44,906 nucleotides of DNA from positions 1,335,368-1,380,273 of the forward strand of contig NW_019091378.1 in the NCBI RefSeq assembly GCF_001949145.1, given 5' to 3'. Origin of the DNA: Acanthaster planci. Taxonomy: Eukaryota; Echinodermata; Asteroidea; Valvatida; Acanthasteridae. Shown here one piece after another: positions 1-11,700 of the stretch (positions within the stretch are counted from its first letter, which is position 1; each line of letters starts with the position of its first letter). Under the pieces are notes generated by a model that did not search any database, had not been told where the DNA came from, and was given only the letters and a program-made list of their open reading frames with translations. The position numbers were made by a program, and so were the translations under genes.

Positions 1-125
1 CGCCATTCATTGGACATCCTGTGACTTTCCTTGAAATGAGATATCCTGGCTGTCTTGGGCCAGGAGAGGTTGCCCGTCGTCGTGTTGATGACATCAGTAG
101 AGGAACAATGAACTATGCACTCTGA
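1..125 (+). CDS. C-terminal coding exon of an unidentified gene (5' part outside window)
   Basis: An open frame enters from the left edge (first full codon at base 3) and runs about 40 codons to a TGA at 123-125. The peptide contains PFIGHPVTFLEMRYPG followed by a basic CLGPGEVARRRVDD stretch and ends in NYAL. Its composition is typical of a real protein, with few low-complexity residues, and an AATAAA lies 26 bases after the stop, as expected for a terminal exon. No ATG is present because the frame begins outside the window. I do not recognise the family. The call rests on open frame, residue composition and polyadenylation signal only; a chance frame is possible. Confidence 0.4.
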   Translation, partial: PFIGHPVTFLEMRYPGCLGPGEVARRRVDDISRGTMNYAL

Positions 126-151
126 TGAACATTTGAACTCTGAACTGCTTT

Positions 152-157
152 AATAAA
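152..157 (+). terminator. Polyadenylation signal of the left-edge gene
   Basis: AATAAA occurs 26 bases downstream of the TGA stop at 123-125 on the same strand. This fits a very short 3' UTR with cleavage expected around 170-185. Confidence 0.4.
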
Positions 158-179
158 GCATTTTGAATAATTTCAAGAC

Positions 180-1550
180 GGACCCAGGCCTCACAGAATG
201 AAATTTTGAAACAGAAATTTTATTGTCATGTTGCAGTGATAAAAACTTCAAATTTCTGAGTAGTGACATGGACAGTGTCCTAATCATAGACCTACTTCTT
301 TGATGAGCAAAATCGAAAAACCATGGAATTGGGTTCTGAGTACATACGCGTACATGTCCAACATACATGTACTGTCATTCCACAACTCTCAAAGTACATA
401 TGCGGTTTGGTAAAACGGATAAAACGGAGACACATGTCAATTCCTAAGATTCCGTGAAATTGCAAAGTACGAGTACATGAAAATATCAGAAAGGATTTCT
501 GTGAGGGCTGATGGTCTTAATGTATCATAAAGACCATTGAGCAATGCCTGTTGGGTGCTGGCTACTGGATTGGATTTTTTGGGTATACATGTACATGTAT
601 GCAGGTGTTTTTCACTATACTTCCAAAAAAACAGCAGAAATTATTTCATCTGATTGTGCACATAACATGAACATGTACATTTCCAAATTAAGGGCTGATG
701 GGATGATTTGTGCCTCTTCTGCCCCAGTTGGCTCAATCAGTGAAGCGCTGTGTTCAAAGTGTTTTAAATTGCGCGATATTTCTGGTCTCAGTACTCGTCC
801 CAGTGAAGGGCGTGATTTTTCCAAAGTTCCTCTGGAACCTCAGATCTATTTAACAAATGCAGTGGAACTTATGGCAATACACAAATGACCAGTCTTGTAC
901 CCAGCATTCTGAGTATAATCAGTACTGGCACACTAGTAGTTAAAAGCAATTCAAGAGATGCTGAAACCTCGCCTATGAATTGAACTTTTTTCTTATTATA
1001 AATATGAGAGTCTCGTCATCAATTCTTGCCTGGCAACCAATGTTTCTTGGGCTGCTTATTTCATTCATTAGAAAGTGGCACTAAAGGCAACTCTTTTAAT
1101 TCTTCTTTAGGAATTTATTTTAATACAAGAAATGCTTTGCTGAGTAAAATTTAATATGAGGCAAAATTTCTTTAATTATTGCACAACTTTGAAAAGTTCA
1201 TCAAGTTGGCAGACTTCAGCAATTCACCACTTGTAAAGCCGCCTTCGGAATATGAAGTTATTCAAATGATCAATTTGGCAATATTGAGTAAGTCCACATC
1301 CACACCTGTAAAGTAGGGGTACATGTAAAGCCATATTCAAGATATGAAGTGAATTGATGAATTGATCAAATTGGCAAATCTCAGCAAGTCCACATTACCA
1401 CTTATACAGTAAGGCCACGTTTGGAATCGGAAGTTTTTTAAATCCAGCCAAGTCTTGTCATCAATTTATGCCAGTACTGATTATACATTTTAAAGCCCAT
1501 TTTAACTTCAGTTTATCAATTGTCCTTAACCAACAGGCACTCTCAAATCT
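180..1550. other. Intergenic, no gene recognised
   Basis: AT-rich sequence with no frame showing recognisable protein character. It contains TACATGTA words, for example at 585-600, and loosely repeated phrases around 1,200-1,420 of the type aagtCCACAT...ccac...gtaaaG, which look like a weak diverged tandem repeat of roughly 100 bases. Confidence 0.4.
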
Positions 1551-1551
1551 C

Positions 1552-3352
1552 TCGAAGCACCCTAGCGCATACAAGTCCCCCCTGGTGTGGGCTGCGTGTT
1601 CCCCGTCCGCAGGCACCGACAGGTTCCGGTGAGTTGCCCTGCTGCATAACTTGTGATCGGTTTGTTCAAGATGTGTTACAACTCTCGGATCATGAATTGC
1701 TGGGGTTGGCAGCAACGTGGTAAGGATCCCGTTAACTTTGATAATCAATTTATCTTTCTACAAAGCGGATGCATGTATTCAGCACTCCTGGCATTGCAGG
1801 TAAGGAACGCTTCTTGCATCTACCGTGAAATTGCTCGCTTGGTATTGAAGAAGTTCCGTTACATAGCAGTTTTTGATCGAATTGAGTGGAGCATTTACGT
1901 GTGGATACTTTTTGTTGGTGTTCTCAGCTGATTTTGAATGTTTGCTGATATAAGGCAGTTTTCTTGGCCCGTTTGTAGGTAACATCCATTGCGTTAACTC
2001 CGAAACTTCCATGCCATTTGTTCTGTTGCCATGTTCCATATTCCGTTTCCGTGCAGTGTGTAGTCCGACAAAAAATTCTCCTCTGCTGACTGCCATTGAA
2101 AAGTCAAAAGTGTTAAGCTGCATCTAAATACATGTACATGTACGCATATTGAATTACCTTTGGAAACTCGATAAGAAATTTGAGAAAGAAAACCAAAAGT
2201 GCTGCTACCTTCCAAACAATGAGGCACAAAAGTTTTAGGCACTATTACAAAAATTCAAAATTGCACCAGCAGTGTCTTGAAGTGTTTAAAAAGTGAGCTG
2301 ATTCCTGAAACGTGCAAAAAATAAAACTTCAAATAATATCTTTAAACTGCAAAGATCTTCGCTGACAAAATAAGCCGGATGACCTTTTCATTGTCTCAGT
2401 CTTTGGCCTTGTAATCATTACAAAAATTAATTCTGATGTGGTTCGTTGAAAAATGTTTGATCATTTGAAGCACATGTAGCTAGCACTGTCTGCAGGAGCC
2501 CACTCAGGCTGAGAAAAGAACACGGATCAAGCAAAGGGAGCGCACAGGAGCCAAACTCATGAAACGGCACTTGAAAGTCCCGGTGTGCCAGAGAGGAAGA
2601 CCCACGTTGCTGGATTGCTTGGTGGATGATGTACCCAGGCCATTCACTCTGATGGTGGGGGGAAGGGGTCTGCACACTTGTTCCAAATGATTCATGGACT
2701 TGCAATCTTCAAAATGAGTAGAACTTTGGAAAAATCACAAAGAACAAAAGTGGAGTCTTTCATAGGATTCCACAACTCTGTGGCCCATGGACAAAGTGCT
2801 GTTTGTTGAAACAGAAAAAGAACTTGTTTTCCTGAATTTAGCAAATTTAAAATGACCATGTGAAGTTAGAAACTTTACATCAAATGTCTATGGTACGTTT
2901 TGTCTGAAGAGGAAATTCACTGTTGAGTTAGTGGAAGTTTGTGAATTTTCCAATACTGTGTGTAAAACAACCTTATGGCCTCCATCAGGAGAGACGAAAG
3001 TCTACATACATGTACTATACACAGATTCCAATTTCGTTGAGACATCAAGGGAAAATGGAATTAAAAAATGAGGCAAGAAGAAAGGGACAAGTGTGTTTCT
3101 CCCCTCCCTCAATGTGGAGTGAATGGCTCTGGGGATGAGGTGGCAAGCTGCCTGTTGGTATCCTTCACAGAAACTGTGGTATCGGACACAGGGGGCCAGT
3201 CCTGTGAACAAGTTCCATGGTAAGTTTAATTGAAGTTTGTGGTATTAATTCATGCACTGTGTAGACATCCTCATGTGTTGCTTGATAAACCCAAGGTACA
3301 TCTCATGGCTAAGAGTGGTATGCTGGCTGCATAGACAAACACAGTATTGCAC
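1552..3352 (-). repeat. Arm 1 of a diverged inverted duplication
   Basis: Read on the minus strand, this segment matches 7,065-8,695 on the plus strand block by block and in the same order. Block 1 is 3352-3128 with 7076-7300. Block 2 is about 2038-1990 with 8202-8240. Block 3 is 1905-1552 with 8340-8695. The best block is at 1,745-1,555, where a peptide phrase GEHAAHTRGDLYALGCF is kept on the minus strand. Similarity appears to be roughly two-thirds to three-quarters by eye, with many small indels. Frames are broken by stops, so it is a relic if it was ever coding. I do not recognise the protein. Confidence 0.7.
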
Positions 3353-3411
3353 AGATAGTCTTCAGTCTACGGCAATACCAGTACACTTGATCAAGGCATT
3401 GACAAGGCATT
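3352..3411 (+). repeat. Left member of a set of short inverted repeats
   Basis: The block at 3,354-3,380 (gatagtcttcagtc...ggcaatacca) reappears inverted at about 4,909-4,937. The adjoining block at 3,388-3,411 (cttgatcaaggca.tgacaaggc) reappears inverted at about 4,111-4,134. Each match is about 24-28 bases with one or two differences. The two right-hand copies lie apart, so this is a rearranged or nested foldback rather than one simple hairpin. Confidence 0.55.
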
Positions 3412-6400
3412 AAAACTGATACTGGAAAGTTAGCAAATAATTGCCGACAGTGAAATCATGTGAGCAAGAATGTAGCAGCTATAACAGTGCTCATGTAGTT
3501 CAGTTACAAATTTCATTGATAAGTCGGTTGTGTAGTTTCTTGAGTGGTTGTGACCTGATTTGTCCTGAGAGCTGCTTAAGTTCTCAGACATCTAGAGGCC
3601 ATCTGGTCTCCATTACTGCAAGTGCTGCTACATGTATGTCTGAAGCATTTTCAAGGTTGCCAGACACACAAGCCTCGTGTCAAAGATCCTATTGGCTGGA
3701 ACTGTAGAATTGCAGTGGCCACGGTTTTGACTAATGTTCATTTTGTGAGGAGAGCCCCGCATCGATGAGGCCTGATTTGTCAATCTTGCATGGCCTGCAG
3801 TGCCAAGGGAACCTTTCTTTGTGTTGGGAAGAAAGCGGACCTTTCCAACGGTGCTCTTTTGTAATGAGTGAGCAAACAAATCTTGAGCAGCACAATACGA
3901 GCAGACCTGTACGCATTCCGGCAGAGGTGTTCTGAAATGAAAAGGGCAGAATGCAAAATATCAGTGTCCTTTTCATAAACCCAGAACATTTGCAGAACTG
4001 CAGCTCTCCCATTGGGCACACCATCCAGTTGGCCAGCCACTCTTGCACCTCAGCCACTACACTAATGATGGTTCTGTTGAATTCCAATCTGTAAATATGA
4101 ATACAGACGTAGCCTTGTCAGTGCCTTGATCAAGTCAAATGTTCAAAATTCTCCCTTTTGAAAGTCCAATTAAGCGTACATTTTGCAAAAGCCAAGGTAA
4201 CCCTATTCACAAGTTTTGTGACAGTTTTTCAGCTTGTTTATTGTTTTTGCAAAACAGCAGTTTCACAAATCCAAAAATGGCAGAACATTTCGAGGGAAAA
4301 CCCTCGGCATACAAGATGTCTTTAGATTGTGCAGTTTGTGAGCCTTAAAATAAAGGTAACGTGAAATGATGGCTGTAGGACTTCTAGTGCTGTATTCCCC
4401 TGGTCGTCCTTGACCCTAACCCCTTGAGGTGTATGCAAAATCCTCTGATTTCAATTACCAGTAAGTCTCCCTGTGCCCTGGTCCAGTTGGAAGATCCAAT
4501 TCTACCACATTGTGTGCAACAGAACTAAGCAATCTTGTTTCCTGTCAAACTGCAGTTACTGCAGAAGGCACGTTTCAGACTCTGCTGAGAAGGAAAGATT
4601 CTTCCTTAAACTCGGAACAGAACATACACGGAAGAAGTCTTTCTAGTTGACACCCTGTACATGCTGTATCAGAGTCCTGTCTTTATTTACTCTTAAAACG
4701 TTTGTGACGTGACAAATTTCTAGATGCATCATTACTCGTGAGTGCTGTTTATTGGGATTTTGTCTGCCAACAAATTTCATTACATTTCTTTGTGCAAAAC
4801 CTCATAATTAGCCTTAGATTGCTGCAGTCAGCATTGGCATTTTTTGGCATTGAATTGAAGATTTACGGGGAGAGTAGAGGACTGAAATGAAAAGGCCAAA
4901 CTCCTCTTGGTATTGCCTTGGACTGAAGACTATCACGCTCCATGCATTCATTCATCATTTTGCATTTTTGCAAGATGTGAAAACTGTTTTTATTTTGTCT
5001 TAGACTTCTACCTTGCCTTACTCAAAAAAGTTGAACACCCGATCATTCTCTGTTGGAGAGGTTTAATAAAAAGTTAGAGAATCATCACTCTTGGTGTAAC
5101 AAAATATTCCAATGTGAATGTTGGACTGTGCAGTGGAATTCAGATTACTGGACAAGAAATATAATTTTTTGTATTTATACACTCACCTTTGATCTTGACA
5201 TCAGCATGTTAGTCTGACTAGGCCTTTTTATTGCATAGCTATGTGTTGATGAAGCCAAATTACTATTATCAGAATTACATGTAAGTGCCGGCTACAGCAT
5301 CAGGTTATGAGGTACAGAAATTTACTGAGCTGGTGGGGTCATCCGTCAGTTAAATTTGTCGAGTAAATTGTAAGTTAGACGTTGCTTGCTAAAAAACTAA
5401 AAATGAGCTGTCAGGGTTATTTCGTTGCAAGTAATGGTGACACGTTCGGCAGTCAAAACTTGCAAACACAAGGCACTTGTGAGTTAACATCCTTTTTGAA
5501 TAGAAATATTTGGCCTCTGAATAAAAAACATTTTCTTAAACTGTGGGAACTGTGTCTGAGGCTGTGGGAAATGCAGATAACCTAAGATTTTTAGGTTCGG
5601 ATTTGACATGCCATTATTAATTTACCTCTGGAAGAATAAATTCCACCCTCCCCCGAGGAACTCTTAGAAAGAAGAAATCATTTTGAAAGCATGAAGGAAG
5701 AAAACAGCAGTTTTTCAGAACTTTTTAATGAGTATCTCAGGGCACTTAATTGGTGTTGAAGGATACCACAGATTTTTTAGAAACTTACTTAGGGTAGGTT
5801 TTTTAAAATTATTTTGCAGTTTATTTTCCACAGAGGATGGTTTGTTGTTTTCATGAATTAATTTTCTGATAAAGAAGGCAATTATTACAGGAATTTAGGT
5901 CATAGTAACTTAAGCAGGCTCCAGGAAAATCCACAATTGCTAATTTTTAACTACAGAGAGAGAAATTTACCAGTAGTTGTAAAAAAAAAAAGTGAGAAAA
6001 AGAAACCGACAACCAGTCTGTGAGTCTGGCATCCATGTCAGTATTCTTTACCGCATGTGGTCTTCATGAGAACTAAATCAGCTGCGTCTGTGTGTGATAG
6101 AGTCGTGAAGAGACAGTGCTTTTCTCATTAAACTGCCGTTGGGACAGGAAACATTTTGGCAGACTCGGACACCAAATTTTGCTTCAAAAGCAGCAGTTAA
6201 AATGTAGAGCGTGCTATCGAAGTCTTTGCCTACATGTAGACACGTAAGTCACCCATCAACTGTATGATCTCAAGTATTGCACACATCCCACAATTTATCA
6301 CTTGTTCTGCATTGTTTGCAAACGGTAGAGCATTGAGAGAAATCTTTGCTACCAACACGCAAGTTGCAACTTGGGCCAACTTGACAGTGCTGCTTAGCAC

Positions 6401-7060
6401 GCAATTTCGTGCTTACAGAGGCTCCACATACATCTATTTCATGGAGATCGTAAGCAGTATGCACAGCCAAAGGCATGCTAACCTTGGAGGAAAGACGTAG
6501 GTGCTTGAACTTAGTGACGTAACAACAGAAATAGCTGTGCGCGCAACTGTTTGTGCAGCCATGCTAAGCATTGCCGTGAAATAGTGCTTTAAGGTTAGCA
6601 AATTTGTCTGCTAACTTGTTAAGCAGCTCCATGAAATTGTGCCCTGATCTCCTGCAGATAGTGTTATGGTAGGAAACACTACTTTTAAAATGGCAAGATG
6701 TATCATTCCACATTCAGATTGCCGCCAAGTGTTATAAACAGCCCCTTGAGTCGTTTAAACTTTGTGCAGATGCTTGCGATATTTCTTGCCACAAAGTCAT
6801 TTTTGCAAGACTGTGAGGCACCGTTATCTAGCAATGTTTGATACAAACCATGCGCAATAAGTTCACCATCATCACATCCTGTGTTTGTAGTCATCTTGGC
6901 TCCTTGATATGTAGGCAGTGTTTTGTTGCACTAAGATCAAGTTACTTGTTCTTTTTAGAACTGCCAGATCTAAGCAAGTTGAGCCTGAACTACTGAGTTC
7001 AAACAACTGTTGTTGTAATCATGTAGATGCAATTGTGGATTTTTCTGGATCCTGTTTACG
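3412..7060. other. Spacer between the inverted-duplication arms, no gene recognised
   Basis: AT-rich sequence lying between the two arms of the inverted duplication. The minus strand at 3,640-4,090 has overlapping open frames of 80-118 codons, but they match nothing I know and run through each other in different frames. Short inverted copies at 4,111-4,134 and 4,909-4,937 pair with 3,352-3,411. A MITE-like element sits at 6,373-6,644. Otherwise I see nothing. Confidence 0.4.
6373..6644. mobile_element. MITE-like element, family A, copy 1
   Basis: This copy starts with gggccaacttgacagtgctg and ends with the approximate inverse, cagctccatgaaattgtgccc, giving degenerate terminal inverted repeats of about 25 bases. 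The body (agaggctcca..., atttcatggag, cgtaagcagta, ggcatgctaacct) matches copy 3 at 26,450-26,711 in the same orientation. The termini (GGGCNCNATTTCATGGAGCTGCTTA-like) resemble non-autonomous PIF/Harbinger-type elements common in marine invertebrates. No coding capacity. Confidence 0.55.
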
Positions 7061-7064
7061 TCGG

Positions 7065-8695
7065 CATGTGAGCATGTGCAATATCTGTGAATATGTTTGC
7101 TAGTGTACACCAAAGTGCCATGAGAATGTAAGGGTTTATAAGAGCAACACATGAGGATGTAATTGTAAAGTGCATGAATAATGAAAACTTCAATTAAATT
7201 TAGCATGGAGTACAGGACAGGCCAACCCTGTGTCGCCAGATGCCATAGTTTCTACAGATACCAACAGGCAGATTGCTACCACATCATCCACCGGGTCACA
7301 GAGCAACTTGGGTATCACAAGAGCACATACGTATGGACTTCAGCAGAAAAAAACACTGTGCAAATCGTGAAATGCGAAAACAACATCATGTACAAACATG
7401 CAGTTAGAGGTTTCTACACCAAAAAAATCAGCACTTATTTTGTTAAACCACAAAGTGCCTCTGTTGAGTACTAAGAGTTTGGCAACTGTGTAGAGACCAG
7501 ACTCTGTCCCGCACTAGGGAAGAGTTTGGAAAATAGTTTCATTGGATCCTCGTGATTAAGAATTTGGTAGCTACGGCTTCCTGATAAAACATTTTAGCAG
7601 TTAGTCTGGAATCCAAAAGGGCTCGCCAGTTTGGAACAAAAGGTAAAGCAGCTACAAGTGCAAAATATGGTTCAAAAAGTAGAAGCACTAACGAACCCTT
7701 TGGTTTATTCCTTGTGCAATTTTTGAAGATTCTGAAACATGTAAACCTGAATAGGTTCTTTTAAAAACACAATTTCTGAAAACTAAATGCCTTGCTTTGA
7801 GACATTGAAAAGGTTTTTTTTTTTAGTTCCTGCTCGCAATACTTTTTTTTTAACAGGCATTCGTTTTTGTTTTTCAAAGGAAGCACTTTACATTACAGTG
7901 AATTTATGATGCCTTGAACCGGTTTAGGAACATAACCCTTCTTTTCCGAAAAACGGATGAGAAAGATGCAGTTTATCGCTATTTGCAGGTCCAATACAAG
8001 GAAAGTCCTTGTTTATGAAAAAAGAAAACATCTTGCAGGTTTTTCCTTCCCGTTTGGCCTCAGAAGTATGTCAAATTACACTGCAAATCATGTCAATTAA
8101 ATTTTGTAATTGGTACATTGGTAGCATCTAAATGGAGACTACTTTTTTTCTGTTGCCTAAGTTTTACTTAACAAAAAGGAGAAAAAGGACTGGTCATTGA
8201 TGGAACGTGTGGAACAAATGGCTTGGTTTTAGGAGTTGAAAGTATGGAAGTTTATCCACAGTTTGGGGCCAGCATTTCTAGCCTTTAAGTCTGACAAACA
8301 TCAAAATGCATCTGAGAACACTCACAGAAAGTAACCATTTCGTCAGTGCTTCATTTAATTAAGATCCAATCCTGCAATGTAAGTGAACATTCAGACAATA
8401 TCCAAGCGAGGCAGTTGCACGCAAGTGTGAGAGTGTTCCTTTATTTGCAATTGTTGTGGAGTTGTTGAAATACATTAACATCTGCTGCGTAGAAAGTAAA
8501 CTGGTTGTCAGAGTTAATGCGATCCTTACCGTGTTGCAGTCAACTTGGGCATTTACGATCAGGGGAGTTTGTACACATCAAGAACAACTGATCACGAGTT
8601 AATGCAGTGGGCAACTCACTGGACCTGTTGCTGTCTGTGGGCGGGGAACACGCGGCCCACACCAGGGGGGACTTGTATGCGCTAGGGTGCTTTTT
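7065..8695 (+). repeat. Arm 2 of a diverged inverted duplication
   Basis: The counterpart of 1,552-3,352 in opposite orientation. The clearest stretches are 7,120-7,290 (GAGCAACACATGAGGATGT, AACTTCAATTAAA and GATACCAACAGGCAG are shared) and 8,340-8,695 (GCGATCCTTACC, AACACGCGGCCCACACCAGG). Open frames on the plus strand include 7,181-7,474, about 97 codons starting at a real ATG (MKTSIKFSMEYRTG...), and 8,607-8,699 with the phrase GGEHAAHTRGDLYALGCF. Both arms carry the blocks in the same 5'-3' order with comparable spacing (about 1.4 and 1.6 kb), so one ancestral unit of at least 1.5 kb was copied in inverted orientation. Confidence 0.7.
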
Positions 8696-8705
8696 TTTTG
8701 GTCGC

Positions 8706-8775
8706 TCTTTTCAAGTTCAATGTCAAGTTCAAGTTCATTGCCAAGTTCAAGTCCATTACCAAGTTCAAGGTCAAC
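8706..8775. repeat. Degenerate CAAGTTCAA short tandem repeat
   Basis: The word CAAGTTCAA recurs about six times, with short variations (ATGTCAAGTTCAAGTTCATT, CCAAGTTCAAGTCC). It begins directly at the end of the inverted-duplication arm after a T-run. The repeat period is irregular, 6 to 18 bases. Confidence 0.7.
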
Positions 8776-8779
8776 AAAA

Positions 8780-11700
8780 AAAGCTTATGCAAATTTCTCT
8801 GTCTTGTACATTGTACTTTATTCCAACTTATGAAAAAAATGGTGAACACAAAGTCCCAACATGTATACTGTGCCAAGACTAAATTGAAATTGAGGGCGCT
8901 CCTTCAATATGCTGATCTGCAACTACACTTGTAAAGTTACATGTACTTGAAGTAGGCACTTTACATTTTCCCTGTCAATTTAAAAAACCTACGTTAATTC
9001 AATACTTAAGGCTGGGGTTCATCAATTTCATGAGTGTACAGAACACCATTTTTTTTCCTTTGACCTTTCTTTGGATACAAAGAAAACACAAACAGGAATA
9101 AAAGCTATTCAAATATAAACAAACACATAATAAACCCCTTCATGTAGAGTATGTTTTGTACACTCATGAGAATGACACCTTGGTGCAGTGTGCATTTACA
9201 GATGGACACAAGCCCCCCCCCAAAAAAAAACGCAATGAAAAATAAGACTGCTGCCTGTTTCAGTTTTTTTTTGCAGAACGAAAAATGTTTTATCCTATAA
9301 ATGTTGAAACACATGCAAGTTTTAAAAAGCTGGGCTATTTTCAAGTACGACTATTTTCCTAACGTCATTTACAGTTTTTTTTTAATTTTTATTTCAATAA
9401 ATTTCCAGTTTTGTGAGCATCGTTGAAGTCGACTGTATTGTTCTGCAAACTCCTGAAACAGGCAGCAGGAACTCTAACACAAAATAAGTGTCCAAAAAAC
9501 AAAAAAAACCCAGTTTTTTCATCCAGCAATACAGATAAATCTACACCAGCACATCATTAACAAATGAAAAGAGTCTATGTTAATCTATAAGTCCGTTTAA
9601 ACTGAATTTGTGGTAAAGACCAAAGAAAAACACATGACGGCAATTCAAGAGTTTGCAAATAAGTGAAGCAAAAGCTGTTTGACATCACCAGGTGCTGCAT
9701 ACGTGAATAAATACAGATGTCTTGAGGCGACTGTATAAGGGGGCAGTCTCAAAGTTTTTGAAACAGGATCACTTAACTTTCTACATGTAAATTTGCAGTG
9801 CAGGCTGCCCCTTTGTATCATTACAAAGAAATTTACAATCTAATACTGCTGTAGTGCAATTCACAAATTCACTTGAAACATTAACTGAAAAAGATATAGC
9901 TGTTTCATATGCAAGCTTGTATGTATTTCACACTTTACATTCCAACTAAAAACCGCTATGTATCCAACTCTGAAAGGTAAGTAACCAAACAGGTGCTTTC
10001 ATGCAATGCAAGTAATTTATGTGTTTTATGCACAACTTTAACTCAGTCCAGTTTTTCTTGAAAGTAATTACATGATATGATGTGCTGGTGTAGATTTCAT
10101 TTATACAAAGTATAAAACTATCCAAAGTACTTCAAATTTTTCCAGATACAAAAACTGAACCAGGCGCGTGTCAGAATCATCAAGTTAAAATGCCCAACAG
10201 GATTATTAGATTGATCCTGCCAACTGAATGGAGATGAAGGGGTATGGACATGTCCAAATATTTAGAAAGGTAAAACAATTACAGCATTCTTTGAGTGAAC
10301 TACACGCGCCTGGTTCAAATCTAACTCACGACATGATTAACATTTAGAGCAAATCCATGGAAACCAATGTATTCAGTCACTGACTAAATTTAAGTTGTTG
10401 ATATACCAACACTGGCATATTCAACACCAAGTTGAAGTCTTCACTTTTTGTGATCTTTGTCCGAATTGAGTTTGTTTCCGGCTTGAATTGACCACGACCA
10501 ATTCATCACAAGAAATGTGACGTGATCACTTTTAAATTTGATTTGCACACTAATTGAGGCAAAAACTGATTAGCAGAAATTAAGAATTGCCCAAAAGCCA
10601 CTGCCATGGATTTGCTCGAGCCAAGATGTGTTCATCCAGTCTTGAAAGTGAGAATTCAAGCAGGTAGGGAGCCACTCTCTTGGACATCGGTGGTGACATC
10701 TTGGACGTCAGTAGTGACATCTCAGACATCAGTGGTGCCATGTTGGTCCCCTTTCCGATTGTGCAGTTTGCTGCTGTCCCAAACCCAGAAGTTTCTGAAG
10801 TACAAAAAGAAGGAAAAGGATTAGTTTCCTGAAAAACTACTTTTGGGGAGGCAGGGTACAGAAACAAGCATTTCATACGACTGTTTGGACACTTTCAATG
10901 AGCCCGTGCTGAAAAGAGAAACTCTCAAGAGTGCCGATGTTTTTCAGAAGATGTAGTAAAGCACAGGTGGAGGTAATTGTACCAATGCATCTTTCTATTC
11001 ACAAATAAAAAAGCTCAGAGGCTATTTGTTCTGTTCGTAAAATATTTGTGGAGGTCATATTGCTTACTTTGTAAAAAAACAAAACAACCTCCGAGAAAGA
11101 AATTACTGTTAAGGCAGCATTTAAGGTATTGCCACATGCATTCACCACCTGTCGGAAGTATAAAAGTTCATTCCTTTCAAGCTCGTTCTTATTCATTTAA
11201 ATTACATCCGTAAAATCCAAGAGCAGAATACTTTTATGCAACCTGTGCGTGGTTGATAAAAAAAAATAAGGCATTTGTTCTTGTACCCTGCCTTGTGAAA
11301 AACACACTCGTCATTATCGAATTATTTTAAATGACTGATTATACCAAGAGCCATTATGCATGTCACGTAATTGGAATAAAACTTGGATTCAGCAGGGGAA
11401 ATAGGTTGGATTTTCAGTTGTTTTGAAAGAAAATATACAACATGTGCAAGGACATAGCTGAAGACAGGATAGGCAATATTTCATTACCACAAAGTTGTTT
11501 TGAGGTGCAGCCAGTAACCGGGTAACGCAACTAGGCTAAGAAAGTCAATTTACACAAACTGATCTCTCTTTTCTCCGAGCGACGTCATGTCTTAAAAACT
11601 GCTAGTGAATCAATCAAGCAACTGCAAAATGCTCAGCAGTAACCCTCAATGATGTACAAGCTAGTAGATGCAGGTGTGCCTGTATTTCTGTCACACATCA

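Noticed and set aside
3731-4087. Minus-strand open frame of about 118 codons
   Set aside because: Overlaps a second open frame of similar length in another frame; no recognisable domain, and neither start nor splice context is convincing.
1552-8695. One giant palindrome centred near 5.15 kb
   Set aside because: The pair midpoints differ and the central 3.7 kb shows no inverted match, so it is an inverted duplication with a spacer and not a continuous palindrome.
10296-10325. tRNA-like B box (GGTTCAAATCT)
   Set aside because: It lies in the inverted terminus of a small element, and no A box or cloverleaf was found upstream.
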